Positions 61,025-64,000 of a DNA stretch of 64,000 bases are shown here, piece by piece. Where the stretch lies: NCBI RefSeq assembly GCF_029892785.1, contig NZ_JARXXA010000001.1, positions 186,001 through 250,000 on the forward strand. The letters run 5' to 3'. Every line of letters begins with the position of its first letter. Positions within the stretch are counted from its first letter, which is position 1. This stretch comes from Parabacteroides sp. PH5-46 (GTDB lineage: Bacteria; Bacteroidota; Bacteroidia; Bacteroidales; Tannerellaceae). The notes beneath the pieces are model-generated. The model was given only the letters and a program-made list of their open reading frames with translations, was not told the origin of the DNA and ran no database searches. Position numbers and translations under genes: made by a program.

Positions 61025-63382
61025 ATGAATATGAAACGTGTAGAAAGACTGGCATCCTCTTATGTAACAACCATTGTTTTATTAATTATTTATGCTTTTG
61101 GCTTGGCTATTGCTACCTTTATTGAGAAGTACCATGGTACGGTAGCAGCCAAGACGATTGTGTATTATTCGCCTTTGTTCTTTCTATTACAGTTTCTACT
61201 GGTTGTCAACTTTATAGCGGCTTTGCTGAAGTATCGGCTGCTTAAAAGGAAAAAATGGGGCTTTTTGCTGGTACACTTCTCTTTTGTTGTCATTCTGCTG
61301 GGAGCTATGATATCCCATCTTTTCGGAGAGGAAGGTGTTTTGCACTTGCGCGAAGGGCATAGCAGCAATCAGATAGAGGTGCAGACCTCCAAAGGGACTC
61401 ATTATCATACCTTGCCATTCTCGGTAGAGCTGCAGAAGTTTACGCTTACAAGGTATCCCGGTTCGTCCAGCCCTTCGTCTTACGAGAGTAAAGTGCTGGT
61501 GCATGTAGACGGGAACACGCAGGAGGCGCTTATTTATATGAACAATGTGTTAGATGTAAAAGGCTATCGCTTCTTCCAGGCATCGTATGACAAGGATGAA
61601 AAGGGTACAATTTTGTCTGTCAATAAAGATGTGGCAGGAAGGAATGTTACCTATACAGGCTACTTTTTCCTGACGCTCGGCTTGGTACTTTGTCTTGTCG
61701 GACGGAATTCCCGTTTCCGGCAGTTGAGCCGCCGCCTGACTGAAGTACGGAAGACGGCAGCTATCGCTCTCCTGATGCTGTTTGCTGCGGCTTTCCAACT
61801 CTCTGCCCGTCCGGAGATGTCTATGGCTGATGCTGTGCAGAAGTTCCCTGTAGATGCTGCGCATGCGGCTCGTTTCGGAGCCTTGCCGATGCAGTCATAC
61901 AGCGGGCGTATGATGCCTGTAAACACGTTTTCATCGGAAGTTCTTCGTAAATTGCATAAGTCTGAAACACTAGGTAAGCTCAATTCGGATCAGTTTTTGC
62001 TGAGCTTGCTGTCTATGCCGGATATGTGGATGCAGGTTCCCTTTATCACACTTCCAAACAAGGAACTGGCTTATTTCTATGATTTGTCGGAAGGCGAATG
62101 CTCTTATCTGGAGGCTTTTGACAGCAACGGTAACTATAAACTGCAACAAAAGCTGGAAGAGGCTTACAGCAAGATGCCTGCCCAGCGGAATAAGTTTGAT
62201 AAAGACCTGATGAAGCTGGATGAACAGATCAATATCCTTTACCAGTTGTTCCATCACCAGATGCTGAACCTTTTCCCCAAAGAAGACGATCCGAACCACA
62301 AGTGGTATGCTTCCGGAGACGATCTGACGGCTTTTGCAGGACAAGACTCTATGTTTGTTTCGCGTGTGATGGATTGGTATCTGATGGAGGTGCAGGCTGC
62401 CCTGAAAGAAGGAAACTGGGAAAAAGCAGACGAAGTTCTGGATATGATCTCCACCTATCAGCAAGCCAAGAATAAATCACTGGATATAAACCCTAAAAAG
62501 ATTGAAGCAGAGCTGAATTACAACAAATGGCATATCTTCAACAACTGCAAGAAGTATTACCTGATGCTGGGGGGGATCTTATTAATCTTTTCATTCATCC
62601 TATTATTCAAAAAGTCCGGATGGATGGGGTATGTAAAGTGGCTTCTGACGATAGCTGTAGTATTTGTCTTTCTGGTGCATACATCGGGTATGGGATTGCG
62701 TTGGTATATAGCCGGATATGCACCTTGGAGCAACTCGTACGAGACAATGGTCTACGTATCCTGGGCTACTGTATTGGGTGGCTTATTATTCATCCGCCGA
62801 AGCCCGATCACCTTTGCCCTGGCTACTCTCTTTGGTGGTATTATCCTGTTCGTATCAGGTATGAACTGGATGAACCCCCAGATAAGCCCTTTAGTACCTG
62901 TCCTCAAATCCCCCTGGCTGATGTTCCATGTAGCCGTCATCGTTGCGGCTTATGGCTTCTTTGGCATTAGCTTTCTCTTAGGAATCAGCAATCTTATTTT
63001 TAGCAGTACGCAGTACGCAGCACGCAGTAAGGAAGAAACTGCCCGTTCTGCGTTCTCCGTTCTGCGTGTTCCGATAATAAAAGAGTTATCTATCGTAAAT
63101 GAGATGTCGCTATTGATTGGTTTGGCGTTGATGACGGTTGGTACCTTCCTGGGGGCTGTGTGGGCGAATGAGTCTTGGGGGCGTTATTGGGGCTGGGATC
63201 CGAAGGAGACCTGGGCTTTGATTACGATGATAGTCTATGCCATTGTGATTCATTTGCGATTGGTGAAAAAGTGGGACAACCCCTGGTTGTTTAACCTGGC
63301 ATCCGTAATAGCCTTTGCTTCTGTGTTAATGACCTATTTTGGCGTGAATTATTTACTTAGCGGCATGCACTCTTACGGATAA
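61025..63382 (+). CDS. ccsA: CcsBA-type cytochrome c synthase (ResB-ResC fusion)
   Basis: The product is 785 residues from ATG 61025; a TTG 15 bases upstream overlaps the preceding gene. The ResB-like N-terminal part (about 15-225) has four membrane helices and KKWGFLLVHFSFVVILLGAMISHLFGEEG. A periplasmic region follows (about 255-495), then a CcsA part with six or more helices and the heme-handling WWD motif (NESWGRYWGWDPKETWALITM, near residue 722). It exports heme and attaches it to CxxCH sites, as needed by the two cytochromes encoded upstream. Residues about 660-683 are encoded by a palindromic repeat element. Confidence 0.93.
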   Translation: MNMKRVERLASSYVTTIVLLIIYAFGLAIATFIEKYHGTVAAKTIVYYSPLFFLLQFLLVVNFIAALLKYRLLKRKKWGFLLVHFSFVVILLGAMISHLFGEEGVLHLREGHSSNQIEVQTSKGTHYHTLPFSVELQKFTLTRYPGSSSPSSYESKVLVHVDGNTQEALIYMNNVLDVKGYRFFQASYDKDEKGTILSVNKDVAGRNVTYTGYFFLTLGLVLCLVGRNSRFRQLSRRLTEVRKTAAIALLMLFAAAFQLSARPEMSMADAVQKFPVDAAHAARFGALPMQSYSGRMMPVNTFSSEVLRKLHKSETLGKLNSDQFLLSLLSMPDMWMQVPFITLPNKELAYFYDLSEGECSYLEAFDSNGNYKLQQKLEEAYSKMPAQRNKFDKDLMKLDEQINILYQLFHHQMLNLFPKEDDPNHKWYASGDDLTAFAGQDSMFVSRVMDWYLMEVQAALKEGNWEKADEVLDMISTYQQAKNKSLDINPKKIEAELNYNKWHIFNNCKKYYLMLGGILLIFSFILLFKKSGWMGYVKWLLTIAVVFVFLVHTSGMGLRWYIAGYAPWSNSYETMVYVSWATVLGGLLFIRRSPITFALATLFGGIILFVSGMNWMNPQISPLVPVLKSPWLMFHVAVIVAAYGFFGISFLLGISNLIFSSTQYAARSKEETARSAFSVLRVPIIKELSIVNEMSLLIGLALMTVGTFLGAVWANESWGRYWGWDPKETWALITMIVYAIVIHLRLVKKWDNPWLFNLASVIAFASVLMTYFGVNYLLSGMHSYG
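63003..63072. repeat. Palindromic repeat copy inside the ccsBA coding region
   Basis: ACGCAGTACGCAGCACG (63008-63024) and CGTTCTGCGTGTTCC (63058-63072) are identical to blocks of the intergenic element at 63742-63815, and CCCGTTCTGC is shared between them. The reading frame is kept. The encoded segment STQYAARSKEETARSAFSVL lies in a loop between two membrane helices of the CcsA part. The copy has one extra GCAGTAC at its left end and lacks the GGAAC block of the intergenic one. Confidence 0.75.
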
Positions 63383-63424
63383 TTTTCAACTAAAAAAACA
63401 AATATTTTTTCTAAATCTATTATT

Positions 63425-63739
63425 ATGAGAACATTTCATCATCTGGGTATTATTACCAACGAGAAAAAGGAGGGAGCGATGTACAATGAAGTACTGAGCG
63501 TATGGCTGACGGATATCAGCCAAAGCCCCAACAAAATTGAGTGGCTGAAGTTTGAAAAGGGAAGCATCCTCCCCGAACTGGTTCAGAAAGAGACACACCT
63601 GGCCTATACCGTACCTTCCATCGAAGAAGAACTAAAAGGAAAAAACATCATTTTCCCTCCGATGGTATGCGACGAGCACCTCACAATCGCCTTCATAGAA
63701 GAAGAAGGTATCCCCATCGAGATTATGGAAATTAAATAA
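63425..63739 (+). CDS. VOC (glyoxalase)-like small protein
   Basis: A 104-residue cytoplasmic protein. FHHLGIITNE at the start, ETHLAYTVPSIEEELKGKNIIFPP in the middle and LTIAFIEEEGIPIEIMEIK at the end follow the strand pattern of vicinal-oxygen-chelate proteins, with His, His and Glu as possible metal ligands. Its length is a single VOC unit, so it probably dimerises. It lies 42 bases after ccsBA and is followed by a repeat element and a dihydroxyacetone kinase gene. Substrate unknown. Confidence 0.7.
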   Translation: MRTFHHLGIITNEKKEGAMYNEVLSVWLTDISQSPNKIEWLKFEKGSILPELVQKETHLAYTVPSIEEELKGKNIIFPPMVCDEHLTIAFIEEEGIPIEIMEIK

Positions 63740-63741
63740 TA

Positions 63742-63815
63742 ACGCAGTACGCAGCACGGAACACGCAGTACGAAGGAGATCTTTCCCGTTCTGCTTTCTT
63801 CGTTCTGCGTGTTCC
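63742..63815. repeat. Intergenic palindromic repeat element
   Basis: Begins ACGCAGTACGCAGCACG and contains an 18-bp inverted repeat, GGAACACGCAGTACGAAG (63758-63775) with CTTCGTTCTGCGTGTTCC (63798-63815), one mismatch. It would fold into a long hairpin whose right end is 14 bases ahead of the kinase start codon. It is related to the copy within ccsBA at 63003-63072. Confidence 0.8.
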
Positions 63816-63829
63816 AAAAAAAGAACAAC

Positions 63830-64000
63830 GTGAAAACAAAATTTATAAACAGTACGGAGCGGATTACGCCGGAATTGCTGGAAGGTTATGTGCTTTGTTA
63901 TCCTGACAAAGTGAAACTGGGGGGTGAGAATATCATTGTTCGCGCCCATTCGAAAGACGAGAAGAAAGTAGCTATTGTAACCTTAGGGGGATCGGGACAT
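63830..64000 (+). CDS. Dihydroxyacetone kinase (DhaK/DAK1 domain), N-terminus only
   Basis: An open frame from GTG 63830 runs off the window (57 codons). MKTKFINSTERITPELLEGYVLCYPDKVKLGG and VAIVTLGGSGH match the beginning of DhaK/DAK1 domains, which phosphorylate dihydroxyacetone or related ketoses such as erythrulose through a His-bound substrate. The GTG start is chosen from family alignment; no clear ribosome-binding site is seen. Whether it is a single-subunit ATP kinase cannot be told from this part. Confidence 0.82.
   Translation, partial: MKTKFINSTERITPELLEGYVLCYPDKVKLGGENIIVRAHSKDEKKVAIVTLGGSGH

Overview
The window looks like the chromosome of a gut-type Bacteroidales bacterium, most plausibly Parabacteroides or a relative. 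The genus is an inference from gene content. The order rests on firmer ground. Promoters follow the Bacteroidota pattern TTTG-N19-TAnnTTTG, and four examples match it exactly (higBA, tRNA-His, parDE, and the lipoprotein gene at 50210). The aromatic amino acid operon has the Bacteroidales order with a DAHP synthase/chorismate mutase fusion. There is also a GH97 glucosidase, an HU-like protein of the Bacteroidales type, a ThuA protein and DUF4369/TlpA-like lipoproteins. Housekeeping genes are mid-GC; several accessory patches are clearly AT-rich (1-900, 25.2-27.1 kb, 49.5-50.2 kb, 51.4-53.1 kb).

Layout. 1-2.6 kb: edge-truncated membrane protein, secreted cyclophilin and an EEP-family lipoprotein. 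2.6-12.1 kb: a cytoplasmic histidine kinase and sigma-54 response regulator, divergent from a TolC/adaptor-like/ABC exporter operon that carries a recognisable -24/-12 promoter and two upstream palindromes. 12.1-14.4 kb: HigBA toxin-antitoxin and a cytoplasmic alpha-amylase. 14.5-20.4 kb: aspartate-alanine antiporter, aspartate 4-decarboxylase, periplasmic asparaginase and porin, together a likely energy-conserving asparagine/aspartate pathway. 20.4-25.2 kb: SNF2 helicase, MazEF and a DUF362 protein. 25.4-27.1 kb: AT-rich DUF262 plus nucleotidyltransferase pair. 27.2-32.5 kb: tRNA-Pro, OxyR, and a Phe/Tyr operon preceded by a leader peptide and attenuator. 33.4-45.5 kb: ffh, folD, tRNA-His, an L,D-transpeptidase, recQ-recJ, threonylcarbamoyl-AMP synthase, a polysaccharide-initiating sugar transferase, a ClC channel, fmt and DUF454. 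45.5-53 kb: GH97, ThuA, HU-like protein, ParDE, a thioredoxin-like lipoprotein and an S51 peptidase. 53.2-64 kb: an IclR-headed gene cluster with a beta-propeller/di-heme cytochrome, a chorismatase/RidA-fold protein, a cupin lipoprotein, a large HzsA-like/SUMF1 fusion, a CcsBA cytochrome c synthase, a VOC-like protein and the start of a dihydroxyacetone kinase.

The best candidate for an undescribed system is the 53.2-63.4 kb redox cluster. It contains its own regulator, two c-type heme proteins, the synthase needed to mature them, and two proteins whose substrates are unknown. Other strong signals are the Phe/Tyr attenuator (28.4-28.6 kb), in-frame palindromic repeat sequence inside ccsBA that recurs in front of the kinase gene, three small arrays of palindromes with an exact 22-bp period, the sigma-54 controlled exporter with an unusual adaptor candidate, and the DUF262/nucleotidyltransferase pair.
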